Shown here piece by piece: positions 34,515 through 42,562 of a stretch of DNA of 64,000 nucleotides (position 1 is the first letter of the stretch; every line of letters starts with the position of its first letter). The stretch covers positions 62,001-126,000 of the forward strand of contig NZ_JAIKXF010000091.1 in the NCBI RefSeq assembly GCF_024684275.1. Direction: 5' to 3'. Source of the DNA: Ruminococcus sp. (GTDB lineage Bacteria; Bacillota_A; Clostridia; Oscillospirales; Ruminococcaceae). The position numbers and the translations under genes are program-made. The notes below the pieces were generated by a model, which searched no databases, was not told where the DNA came from, and worked only from the letters and a program-made list of their open reading frames with translations.

Positions 34515-36797
34515 TTGAAAGGATTTGCAGAAAATCTGAAATCTATCATAATAATACTTCTGGTAGTGCTTTTAGCCCTGCTGAGTTCCCTGAGACTTAT
34601 GAAGATACAGGTAGTCGGCGATAAGGATATAGGTACTCCCCAGCTATATGAGCCGGGTACCCTGACATATAAAAAGGGTATCAAGGCGACACGCGGTGAG
34701 ATAATAGACTATGACGGAAATGTCATCGTTACCAACGATGCACGTACAGACCTTGTGCTCCAGATGGCGTTCTTCCCAACTGACCTGCAGGAGGGCAACA
34801 GGGCTCTTCTCGGCATCTACAGAGAGCTTGAAAAGCATGGCTACAAATTCAAGGAAAGCATACCAATATCCTTTACAAAGCCATATATATTTATGTCAAG
34901 CGACACAGATGAGCTTATCTCTGACCTCAACCTCAATGTTTATGCTACCGCTGAAAACTGCATAGACAAGCTCATCTCAGACTATGAGATAGACGAGAAA
35001 TACACCGACGAGGAAAAGCGTATCATCGCAGGTATGCGCTATCAGATGATAGACAAGGACTTCTCTTACAGCAATGACCTGCTCCTCGCAAAGGGCGTTG
35101 ACGAGCAGACTGTTATCGACATGAAGGAGCTTGGAAACTTCTACCGCGGCATTGAGGCTGTGGACGCTTCCGAGCGAAAAATAGTCCGCGGCGATATACT
35201 CCCCCATGAGATAGGTACGGTAGGTCCTATCTACGCCGAGGAATATGACGAACTGAAATCAAAAGGCTACAGCTATAACGATATACTCGGAAAGAGCGGT
35301 ATCGAAGCTGCTATGGAAACTCCGCTCCGCGGCATCAACGGTGAGGAGCAGATAGCTGTCAAGGACGGAGTTGTCCGTGACGTAAAAACTATCACCGAAG
35401 CTACCTCGGGCGAAACTGTCAAGCTCACCGTAAACGGTGCTTATCAGATAAAGCTCCAGAATATACTGGATAATTTCCTGAACAACACCTTCCCTGCCAT
35501 AAATCCTAATCCCGGCGTACTGAAGGGAAACTGCGGAGCTATATGCGTTCTTGATGCTAAAACAGGCGCTGTAAAGGGCATGGCGACTGCTCCGACCTAT
35601 AATCTGAAGGACTACGTTGAAAACTATGAGTATTTCCTTGAAGCAAAGGATACTCCCCTTGTAAACCGATGCAGCTACGGTCTCTACAGACCTGGCTCTA
35701 CCTTCAAGACCATTACTGCTACGGCAGGTCTTAACGAGGGCGTTGTAACAGGCGGTACTCCTCTGGTCTGCAACATGGGATATGATTTCTACGGAACACA
35801 TTACTCCTGTACGGGACTTCACGGCAATATCACTGTAAGACACGCTATCGAGGTATCATGCAACTCGTATTTCTATGAGCTGTCACGTATGCTCGGTATT
35901 GACAAGATAACCGAGTACGCAAAGCTCTACGGTCTCGGCTCGCATACAGGCATCGAAACAGGTGACGCAGAGGGTTATCTCTGTAATCCCGAGACATTTA
36001 AGGAGCACGGTCAGGAATGGTACGTCGGATACGTTATACAGGCAGGTATCGGTAACCAGGACTGCGGTATGACTCCCCTGCAAATGGCTGTAGTTGCCAA
36101 TACTATCGGCAACCGCGGTGTAAGGTATCAGCCTTATCTCGTTGACAGCTATTACAGCTACGGCTCAGGCAGCCTTATCAAGAAGACCGAGCCAACTATC
36201 GCCAATAAGATAGAAATAAAGACTCCGGACCTCTATGACTATATAGTAGGCGGTATGATAGACGCTTCGCACAGTATGCCTGCCAGATATTCTCTCAGCA
36301 ACTTAGGCTTTGATGTGGCTATCAAGACGGGTACTCCTCAGACAGGACGCAACCTCAACGAGCAGAACTCGTTCTTCATCGGCTTTGCTCCTGCAAACGA
36401 TCCCGAAATAGCCTTTGCAGGTGTTATCGAGAGCGGTGAGTACTCAAAGTATATGATAAGAGACCTTATCCTTGCTTATCAGGAGTGCTACGGACTTGGC
36501 GGAGTTAAGCCCACAAAGCAGAAGCTCCCCGATGAATGGCGCCCCGAGCTCACAACAACTGCAACTACCACTACAACAGTCACAACAACAACTGTTACAA
36601 CTATTACACAGGCATCAGAGGATATATCCACTGTTCCCTATACCGAGCCTTATACAGCGGCTCCGTATGAACCGTGGACTGCTGCTCCTACCGAGCCGTG
36701 GACTGAGCCTCCTGTTATACCGACAGAGCCTGCAACTCCGCCGTTTGATCCCAATGCTTACGCTACTGATCCGCCGCAGGAGCCTGTGACATATTGA
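34515..36797 (+). CDS. mrdA: Penicillin-binding protein 2 (MrdA), elongasome transpeptidase
   Basis: Class B PBP acting with RodA and MreBCD in lateral wall synthesis. An N-terminal membrane helix (about 8-30), dimerisation region and transpeptidase domain with STFK, SCN and KTGTPQTG motifs are present. The start is TTG, 9 nt after AGGAGG. The C-terminal 80 or so residues form a low-complexity tail: a threonine run, then Pro/Thr/Trp/Tyr repeats such as TAAPYEPWTAAPTEPWTEPP. That tail is outside the usual fold and lies on the cell surface. It is followed by a clear terminator. Confidence 0.93.
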   Translation: MKGFAENLKSIIIILLVVLLALLSSLRLMKIQVVGDKDIGTPQLYEPGTLTYKKGIKATRGEIIDYDGNVIVTNDARTDLVLQMAFFPTDLQEGNRALLGIYRELEKHGYKFKESIPISFTKPYIFMSSDTDELISDLNLNVYATAENCIDKLISDYEIDEKYTDEEKRIIAGMRYQMIDKDFSYSNDLLLAKGVDEQTVIDMKELGNFYRGIEAVDASERKIVRGDILPHEIGTVGPIYAEEYDELKSKGYSYNDILGKSGIEAAMETPLRGINGEEQIAVKDGVVRDVKTITEATSGETVKLTVNGAYQIKLQNILDNFLNNTFPAINPNPGVLKGNCGAICVLDAKTGAVKGMATAPTYNLKDYVENYEYFLEAKDTPLVNRCSYGLYRPGSTFKTITATAGLNEGVVTGGTPLVCNMGYDFYGTHYSCTGLHGNITVRHAIEVSCNSYFYELSRMLGIDKITEYAKLYGLGSHTGIETGDAEGYLCNPETFKEHGQEWYVGYVIQAGIGNQDCGMTPLQMAVVANTIGNRGVRYQPYLVDSYYSYGSGSLIKKTEPTIANKIEIKTPDLYDYIVGGMIDASHSMPARYSLSNLGFDVAIKTGTPQTGRNLNEQNSFFIGFAPANDPEIAFAGVIESGEYSKYMIRDLILAYQECYGLGGVKPTKQKLPDEWRPELTTTATTTTTVTTTTVTTITQASEDISTVPYTEPYTAAPYEPWTAAPTEPWTEPPVIPTEPATPPFDPNAYATDPPQEPVTY

Positions 36798-36800
36798 TAT

Positions 36801-36831
36801 AAAGCCGATGTGTTTTTCACATCGGCTTTTT
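36801..36831 (+). terminator. mreBCD-mrdA terminator
   Basis: Stem AAAGCCGATGTG/CACATCGGCTTT with a TTTTT loop and a T-run. Confidence 0.85.
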
Positions 36832-36893
36832 CAGCAATGAAAAAAATGTATATTTTCCGTTTGCCTGTCAATAATATGGTCGGAGGTGTTAGT

Positions 36894-37667
36894 GTGAAAA
36901 AAAACGAACTGACCGACAAGCATTACGGAAAAGGCTCAAGGAGCTTCTATGCTGCTCTTGGCATAAGCGCCGTTATGGTAGCAGCCGCCTGCCTTTTCGC
37001 TCATAAACAGGGGGACGCGATACCCGATATCAAGCCCTCTGCAAACAAAGCTCCCATAACGGCTGAGACTCCTGTGGGAAAGCGTGTCACAGGCATACCA
37101 AAGGTTACTTCCCCTGCCTACAGCATAACATCGGCGATCGTAACTGCTCCGCCTGTTAAGGAGACTATCCCCGCAGCTGAGATAACTGCTGATGCGCCAT
37201 TTGAGGTTGCTGAGAGCTTTTTCGAGCAGCCTGCATCGGAAGCTTCTAAGGGAATGGACAATGCCTGTGCTCCGCTGAATGATATTACCAATGTAATAGA
37301 GCCTTTCAGCAATGGCGAGCTTGTTAAAAACGCTACAACAGGAACTTGGCAGACTCACAACGGCGCAGATATCGCAGCTGAAGTGGGTACGGACGTCATC
37401 GCTGTAGAAAAGGGAGATATATCCTCGGTTTCAAATGATCCCCTGTGGGGAGTGACTGTCGTCCTTGATCACAAAAACGGCTTCATCACAAGATACTGCG
37501 GACTCGGAGCTGACCTTGCAGTACAGCAGGGCGATACGATCGAACGCGGAGCTGTGATCGGCGCTGTGGGAGAAACTGCTGATATAGAAAGTGCAGAGGC
37601 TCCGCATCTTCATATAGAGATCACTCATAACGGAGCCTTTGTCGATCCTATGACAGTTTTTAAATAA
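36894..37667 (+). CDS. M23 peptidase-domain protein, SpoIIQ-like
   Basis: A 257-aa membrane-anchored protein with one N-terminal helix (about 20-38), a Pro/Thr/Ala-rich linker and a C-terminal LytM domain. The zinc ligands look intact (HNGADIA and HLHIEI), so it may be an active endopeptidase, unlike Bacillus SpoIIQ but like several clostridial SpoIIQ proteins. The frame is open further upstream, but GGAGG lies 7 nt before a GTG at 36894. Single-gene unit between two terminators. A general cell wall hydrolase is the alternative. Confidence 0.8.
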   Translation: MKKNELTDKHYGKGSRSFYAALGISAVMVAAACLFAHKQGDAIPDIKPSANKAPITAETPVGKRVTGIPKVTSPAYSITSAIVTAPPVKETIPAAEITADAPFEVAESFFEQPASEASKGMDNACAPLNDITNVIEPFSNGELVKNATTGTWQTHNGADIAAEVGTDVIAVEKGDISSVSNDPLWGVTVVLDHKNGFITRYCGLGADLAVQQGDTIERGAVIGAVGETADIESAEAPHLHIEITHNGAFVDPMTVFK

Positions 37668-37678
37668 TTAATTCTTAC

Positions 37679-37713
37679 AACACTTCCCCACAATTGCGGA
37701 AGTGTTTTTTTTA
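37679..37713 (+). terminator. Terminator after the M23 gene
   Basis: Stem AACACTTCC/GGAAGTGTT (37679-37687, 37698-37706) followed by seven or more T. Confidence 0.85.
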
Positions 37714-37720
37714 CAGAAGC

Positions 37721-37798
37721 GCCTTTTTCGCGCTGAGATAAATATCAGCTGTACTTTTTTTCCGCGATTGTTGCTATTTCCTAAAAAACATGATATAA
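37721..37798 (+). repeat. Promoter module, copy 1
   Basis: A 78-bp module repeated at 37815 with few mismatches, clustered around position 27-33 of the unit. It ends in -35 TTGCTA (37771-37776), 17-nt spacer and -10 TATAAG (37794-37799). A GCGCGG/CCGCGC hairpin (37799-37813) separates the copies. Confidence 0.85.
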
Positions 37799-37814
37799 GC
37801 GCGGAGCCCGCGCC

Positions 37815-37892
37815 GCCTTTTTCGCGCTGAGATAAATATCTGCCGCACTTTTTTTCCGCGATTGTTGCTATTTCCTAAAAAACATGATATAA
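37815..37892 (+). repeat. Promoter module, copy 2 (dtxR-murL-murD2 promoter)
   Basis: Second copy, offset 94 bp. -35 TTGCTA (37865-37870), 17-nt spacer, extended -10 TGATATAAT (TATAAT 37888-37893). It lies 50 nt before the DtxR-type regulator. The -10 is better than in copy 1, so this is likely the main promoter. Confidence 0.8.
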
Positions 37893-37945
37893 TATTATAT
37901 ATATATTTTTTTGCGTATCCTATTATTTTGTAAAGGAGACTTAAA

Positions 37946-38335
37946 ATGGCTATTACAGAAGCAGTTGAAAATTACCTTGAAACTATCCTTATCCTATCTC
38001 AGAAGCAGCCCGATGTCCACGCCATCGACATCTGCTCGTATCTGGGCTATTCTCGTCCTACGGTATCTATCATTCTTAAAAAAATGAAGGACGAGGGACT
38101 TGTTTCTGTTGATGATGACAATCATATAAGACTTACAGACGCCGGCAGACACGTTGCCGAGCGTATTTATGACAGACATAACGTCCTCACCGAGCTGTTC
38201 ATTCTTCTCGGCGTCAACCGCGATATTGCTTCTGAGGACGCCTGCAAGGTGGAGCACGACATTTCCGACGAGACATTCGCTATGCTTAAATCGCATTACA
38301 GAAAGCTCCTTGAAAAAGCAGCCAAGAATAAATAA
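37946..38335 (+). CDS. DtxR/MntR family metal-dependent regulator
   Basis: A 129-aa regulator with an N-terminal winged helix (AVENYLETI, YSRPTVSIILKKM, GLVSVDDDN, LTDAGR) and a dimerisation/metal-binding helix set. Probable metal ligands are Glu near residue 11, His in DRHNVL, and Cys, Glu and His in EDACKVEHD, as in DtxR. The SH3-like third domain is absent, as in MntR. It would respond to iron or manganese. It lies 20 nt before murL in the same direction, so it shares an operon with the alternative D-glutamate pathway genes. Confidence 0.87.
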   Translation: MAITEAVENYLETILILSQKQPDVHAIDICSYLGYSRPTVSIILKKMKDEGLVSVDDDNHIRLTDAGRHVAERIYDRHNVLTELFILLGVNRDIASEDACKVEHDISDETFAMLKSHYRKLLEKAAKNK

Positions 38336-38355
38336 GTCATCAACGGAGAGAAATA

Positions 38356-39738
38356 ATGGGCAAATATGAAGAATTCAGGGAGAAATATCCCTCCTTTGTG
38401 TATAAGGCATATCATGTAAACGAAACTAAAAATACTGTGGAGATAGGCTACGAATTTTCCATTACAGGTCTGGCAGAATTCCGCCCGAGCTGGAGCTTCC
38501 GCAAGCCTGAGAGCTTCTCGGTAAAGGGTGACCTCACATTTGAGAGGCTTGCCTTTTCGCTGGGTATGGCTGAGGCTGTAAGCTACTGGAAAGCCACCTG
38601 CTCTCCTGAGTTCCTTGTAAAATGCGGTGAACTCAATGAGGAGCAGAAGCTATGGTGGAAAAAGCTGTGGTTCATGGGACTTGGCGAGCTGTTCTATGTA
38701 AACGGCATTTCAGCAGAGCAGGACAGCTTCGTGAATATTACAGCTACAGGAAAATATGACAGCTCTCTCAAGGAAACAGTCCGCGAGCCAAGAGGCTGTC
38801 TTGTGCCTATAGGCGGCGGAAAGGACTCGGCTCTTACACTGGAAACTCTGGTAAGATCAGGTATGAAGTGCCTTTGCTACTCGATAAACAAGCGCCGCTC
38901 TATCACCGAGACCGTCAGAAAAGCTGGTCTTGATGATGATGCTCTCATCATATCACACCGACACTTTGACCGCTCTCTGGTAGACCTCAATAATCAGGGC
39001 TTTATAAACGGTCATACGCCATTTTCAGCTATAGTTGCGTTTTCAGCTGAGATAACCGCTTATCTTAACGAGCTGAAATACATCGTTCTCTCTAATGAAT
39101 CCAGTGCCAACGAAAGCACTGTTGTAGGACAGGAAGTTAATCATCAGTACTCAAAGAGCTTTGAATTCGAGCAGGACTTCCATAACTATGAAGAAAAGTA
39201 TCTCCGCACGGGACAGTACTATTTCAGCTTTCTGCGCCCTCTTGCAGAGTTCCAGATAGCAAAGATGTTCGTATCTCACCGAAAGTACCTCAGCGTTTTC
39301 AGAAGCTGTAATCTGGGCAGCAAGGTATCTCCAGATATATGGTGCGGAGAGTGCCCGAAATGCCTGTTCGTGTGCCTTATCCTCTCCCCGTTCCTTACTA
39401 TGGCTGAGCTTGTAAAGATATTCGGGAAGGATATGCTCAATGACAAAAATATGATGAAATATTTCGTAGAGCTTATAGGTCAGTCACTGCATAAGCCTTT
39501 CGAGTGCGTTGGCAGCATCAGTGAGGTGAATCTGGCTGTATCACTGGCTATACGCAAGCTTGAACAGAACGGCGAGAAGCTGCCGCTGCTTTTCAGTGAA
39601 TACAAGGACCGCGGTCTTTACTGTCCCGAAACCATAGACGCCCTCAACAGAGAGTGCTGCGGCTCGTTCAACGAGCAGAATCTGCTCCCCGACGAATTCA
39701 AGACCTTACTCAGGAAAGAAATGGAGAACCTTTTATGA
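38356..39738 (+). CDS. murL: MurL-like UDP-MurNAc-L-Ala-L-Glu epimerase
   Basis: A 460-aa soluble protein with a PP-loop-like motif PIGGGKDSAL (151-160) and a cysteine cluster WCGECPKCLFVC (about 329-340). These features, the length and the overlap with a MurD-like ligase match MurL, which in Xanthomonas epimerises the terminal L-Glu of UDP-MurNAc-L-Ala-L-Glu to D-Glu using ATP. The next gene begins within its stop codon (ATGA). GGAGAG precedes the ATG. The assignment is from motif and context recall, not alignment; the alternative is another PP-loop enzyme. Confidence 0.72.
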   Translation: MGKYEEFREKYPSFVYKAYHVNETKNTVEIGYEFSITGLAEFRPSWSFRKPESFSVKGDLTFERLAFSLGMAEAVSYWKATCSPEFLVKCGELNEEQKLWWKKLWFMGLGELFYVNGISAEQDSFVNITATGKYDSSLKETVREPRGCLVPIGGGKDSALTLETLVRSGMKCLCYSINKRRSITETVRKAGLDDDALIISHRHFDRSLVDLNNQGFINGHTPFSAIVAFSAEITAYLNELKYIVLSNESSANESTVVGQEVNHQYSKSFEFEQDFHNYEEKYLRTGQYYFSFLRPLAEFQIAKMFVSHRKYLSVFRSCNLGSKVSPDIWCGECPKCLFVCLILSPFLTMAELVKIFGKDMLNDKNMMKYFVELIGQSLHKPFECVGSISEVNLAVSLAIRKLEQNGEKLPLLFSEYKDRGLYCPETIDALNRECCGSFNEQNLLPDEFKTLLRKEMENLL

Positions 39739-41087
39739 TACCATTCGGCGAATATATCAAGAACTATACAGAAAAAAAATCAGTCTGCATTCTCGGCTTC
39801 GGCAGAGAGGGAAAGTCCACATATAAGGCTCTGGAGAAGTTCTGCTCACCCGAAAAAATCGCCATTGCAGACCTTAATGATATTGACCGCAATGCCGATA
39901 ATATCCCCGAAAATGTGGAGCTTATCTGCGGAAAAGACTATCAGGACTGCCTTGAACGCTTCGATTTAGTGTTCAAAAGCCCGGGTATCGTACTTGAAAA
40001 GCCTGCTTCTGAGCTGAAATGCCGGATAACCTGTGAAACTCAGGTATTCTTTGAGTGCTTCCGCGAACAGATAATCGGAATAACAGGCACTAAGGGAAAA
40101 AGCACTGTTACCTCACTGATTTACCATGTGCTGAAGGAAAGCGGTCTTGACTGCCATATCGCAGGAAATATAGGCATACCTGTCTTTGACATCGCCGAGG
40201 ACATGAGAGAGGATACCGTGGTCGTCTGTGAGCTATCCTGCCACCAGCTTGAATATATGACGGTTTCTCCGAAATACGCTGTTTTTCTCAATCTCTACGA
40301 GGAGCACCTCGACCACTACGGCACTATGGAAAACTACTATAATGCCAAAAAGAATATCTACCTCCACCAGCAGGAGAACGACGTTCTGCTCATAAACTCG
40401 GATATTGCGCCGACAGAACCTATCTCATGGAATACCTATACAGTTTCTGATACAGACTGCGATGCCGACGTTTATGTAAAAAACGGCATGGTACACTGCA
40501 CTGAGCCATACGTTATCCCCACCGACAAGGTGAAGCTTCTGGGCGTTCACAATCACTATAATATCGCTGTGGCTTACTATATCACCACACTGTTTATTCG
40601 TGAGGAGGATTTCACAAAGGCTCTCTGCACATTCTCTCCCCTCGCTCACAGGCTTGAATATGTGGATACAGTACGCGGTATACGCTGGTATGACGATTCT
40701 ATCTCAACTGCCTGTGCTACGGCTATTTCTGCTATGCAAAGCGTACCAAATGCCGGGACGATACTAATCGGCGGCATGGACAGAGGTATCGACTACGCTC
40801 CCCTTGTGGAATTCCTTGGAGGCTTCGATATAAGAGTTATCTGCATGGAGACATCGGGCAAGCGCGTTTACGATATGATACTTGACTGTAACGGCTTTAA
40901 GAATAAGGAGCGTGTCCACTACGCTGAACACCTTGACGAAGCTGTAAAGCTGGCTTCGGAGATAACTCCCGAGGGCATGAGCTGTGTTATGTCACCTGCG
41001 GCGGCAAGCTACGGTATCTTCAAGAATTTCGAGGAGCGCGGCGACGCATTCAAGAAGCTGGTCGCCGAACTGAGTGCTGAGAAATAA
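39735..41087 (+). CDS. murD2: MurD-type Mur ligase, probably MurD2 (L-glutamate adding)
   Basis: ATP-dependent Mur ligase of 450 aa with N-terminal ILGFGREGKST, ATP loop GTKGKSTVTSLI and central ELSCHQLE (MurD: ELSSFQLE). The frame stays open 27 codons upstream inside murL, but the ATG at 39735 overlapping the murL stop gives a normal MurD. Paired with MurL it would add L-Glu to UDP-MurNAc-L-Ala, with epimerisation following. It is the only MurD-like gene in the window; the dcw cluster lacks one. It could instead be an ordinary D-Glu-adding MurD. Confidence 0.8.
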   Translation: MIPFGEYIKNYTEKKSVCILGFGREGKSTYKALEKFCSPEKIAIADLNDIDRNADNIPENVELICGKDYQDCLERFDLVFKSPGIVLEKPASELKCRITCETQVFFECFREQIIGITGTKGKSTVTSLIYHVLKESGLDCHIAGNIGIPVFDIAEDMREDTVVVCELSCHQLEYMTVSPKYAVFLNLYEEHLDHYGTMENYYNAKKNIYLHQQENDVLLINSDIAPTEPISWNTYTVSDTDCDADVYVKNGMVHCTEPYVIPTDKVKLLGVHNHYNIAVAYYITTLFIREEDFTKALCTFSPLAHRLEYVDTVRGIRWYDDSISTACATAISAMQSVPNAGTILIGGMDRGIDYAPLVEFLGGFDIRVICMETSGKRVYDMILDCNGFKNKERVHYAEHLDEAVKLASEITPEGMSCVMSPAAASYGIFKNFEERGDAFKKLVAELSAEK

Positions 41088-41090
41088 GAG

Positions 41091-41118
41091 CTAAGAACTT
41101 AGAGCTTAGAACTTAGAA
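41091..41118. repeat. Four tandem 7-bp repeats after murD2
   Basis: Units CTAAGAA, CTTAGAG, CTTAGAA, CTTAGAA directly follow the murD2 stop. The 7-bp period matches the repeat element near 22059, although the unit differs. Confidence 0.7.
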
Positions 41119-41126
41119 ATTATTTC

Positions 41127-41172
41127 GGGCGGATAATATCCGCCCATATTTATGGGACGCCGAAGACGGCGC
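41127..41172 (+). terminator. Hairpins after murD2, probable terminator region
   Basis: Inverted repeat GGGCGGATA/TATCCGCCC (41127-41135, 41137-41145) followed by ATATTTAT, then a second GC hairpin CGCCG/CGGCG (41159-41172). Neither has a strong T-run. Confidence 0.5.
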
Positions 41173-41226
41173 CACCTGCACATTTTGCTTCAAAAAGGCT
41201 TTTATTGCTAAATTTTACGGAAACTC

Positions 41227-41255
41227 TTGCAATTCACTGCAAGCTATGATATAAT
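41227..41255 (+). promoter_or_regulatory. fba promoter
   Basis: -35 TTGCAA (41227-41232), 17-nt spacer, extended -10 TGATATAAT (TATAAT 41250-41255). A small GGGG/CCCC hairpin (41265-41279) sits in the leader before AGGAGGA. Confidence 0.8.
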
Positions 41256-41309
41256 ATTAACGATGGGGTCTTGAGCCCCGTAAATGAATTCTCAGGAGGA
41301 ATTATTTTT

Positions 41310-42173
41310 ATGTTAACTTCAGCTACAGAAATGCTCCAGAAAGCAAGAGCAGGCAAATACGCAGTAGGTCAGTTCAATATCAACAACCTTGAGTGGACTA
41401 AGGCTATACTCCTTACAGCTCAGGAGTGCAATTCTCCTGTTATCCTCGGTGTTTCTGAGGGCGCAGGCAAGTATATGTGCGGTTTCGAGACTGTTGCAGC
41501 TATGGTTGCTGCTATGGACAAGTCTCTCGGTATCACTGTTCCTGTTGCACTTCACCTCGACCACGGCTCATATGAGGCTTGCTACAAGTGCATCAAGGCT
41601 GGTTTCACTTCTATCATGTTCGACGGTTCACACTTCCCGATCGCTGAGAACGTTGCTAAGACAACTGAGCTCGTAAACGCTTCTCACAATCTCGGTCTTT
41701 CTATCGAGGCTGAGGTAGGCGCTATCGGCGGCGAAGAGGACGGCGTTATCGGTAAGGGCGAGTGCGCTGATCCTGCTGAGTGCAAGCAGATCGCTGATCT
41801 CGGCGTTGACTTCCTTGCAGCTGGTATCGGTAATATCCACGGTGTATACCCTGCAAACTGGGAAGGTCTCAGCTTTGAGACTCTCGAGGCTATCAACAAG
41901 ACTGTTGGCGATATGCCTCTCGTTCTCCACGGCGGTACAGGTATCCCTGACGACATGATCACAAAGGCTATCTCTCTCGGCGTTGCTAAGATCAACGTAA
42001 ATACAGAGTGCCAGCTCGTATTTGCTGAGGCTACAAGAGGCTACGTTGAGGCTGGTAAGGACAAGCAGGGCAAGGGCTTCGACCCAAGAAAGCTCCTCGC
42101 ACCGGGCGTTGAGGCTATCAAGGCTAAGGTCAAGGAGAAGATGGAGCTCTTCGGAAGCGTAAACAAGGCTTAA
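41310..42173 (+). CDS. fba: Class II fructose-bisphosphate aldolase
   Basis: Zinc-dependent glycolytic aldolase, 287 aa. The zinc-binding LHLDHGS near residue 80, EAEVGAIGGEEDG, and the HGGTGIPDD phosphate-binding stretch are present. The frame is open further upstream, but AGGAGGA with 9-nt spacing marks the ATG at 41310. Codon use is visibly more biased than in the neighbours (repeated GCT, GAG, CTC, GGT), as expected for a highly expressed glycolytic gene. Confidence 0.95.
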   Translation: MLTSATEMLQKARAGKYAVGQFNINNLEWTKAILLTAQECNSPVILGVSEGAGKYMCGFETVAAMVAAMDKSLGITVPVALHLDHGSYEACYKCIKAGFTSIMFDGSHFPIAENVAKTTELVNASHNLGLSIEAEVGAIGGEEDGVIGKGECADPAECKQIADLGVDFLAAGIGNIHGVYPANWEGLSFETLEAINKTVGDMPLVLHGGTGIPDDMITKAISLGVAKINVNTECQLVFAEATRGYVEAGKDKQGKGFDPRKLLAPGVEAIKAKVKEKMELFGSVNKA

Positions 42174-42191
42174 TTACAAGGGGAAATCACT

Positions 42192-42521
42192 ATGGCATGG
42201 GGCAGATTTGAACAGAATTTTGTTTATAACTATGACATAAATGCTTGCCTCGACGCTGTTATGCGAACAGGCGCTCAGCGCAAGCTAAAGGTCAAGTCCG
42301 CAGACAGAAATGCCTACAGAGTGGTATTCAGTACAGGAATGTCACTTACCACATGGGGTGAAAAGGTCCACGTTGCACTGGGAGTTCTCCCTGATGGAAA
42401 AACGGGAATAAATATTGCAAGCGTTTCCAATCTTGGCACAGAAATTACTGCAAAATCAAGAAACGAGAAGAACGTTTATGAATTTGTAAATACCCTTAAT
42501 ACTTTCCTTCCCCAAAGATAA
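42192..42521 (+). CDS. Conserved-looking small protein, function unknown
   Basis: A 109-aa soluble protein, 18 nt after fba with AAGGGGAAA before the ATG. The predicted pattern is helix then several beta strands ending in a helix (about 92-106), suggesting a compact alpha/beta domain. I recognise no family. The downstream terminator closes the fba operon after it. Confidence 0.65.
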   Translation: MAWGRFEQNFVYNYDINACLDAVMRTGAQRKLKVKSADRNAYRVVFSTGMSLTTWGEKVHVALGVLPDGKTGINIASVSNLGTEITAKSRNEKNVYEFVNTLNTFLPQR

Positions 42522-42529
42522 TGAAAATT

Positions 42530-42562
42530 GCCCGAGGATCAGTTCCTCGGGCTTTTTATTTT
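42530..42562 (+). terminator. fba operon terminator
   Basis: Stem GCCCGAGGA/TCCTCGGGC (42530-42538, 42544-42552) with TTTTTATTTT. The convergent gene's stop codon lies in the loop. Confidence 0.88.

Noticed and set aside
36843..36890. Forespore sigma-F promoter before the SpoIIQ-like gene
   Set aside because: GTATA is present, but the -10 half does not match the consensus well enough to claim it.
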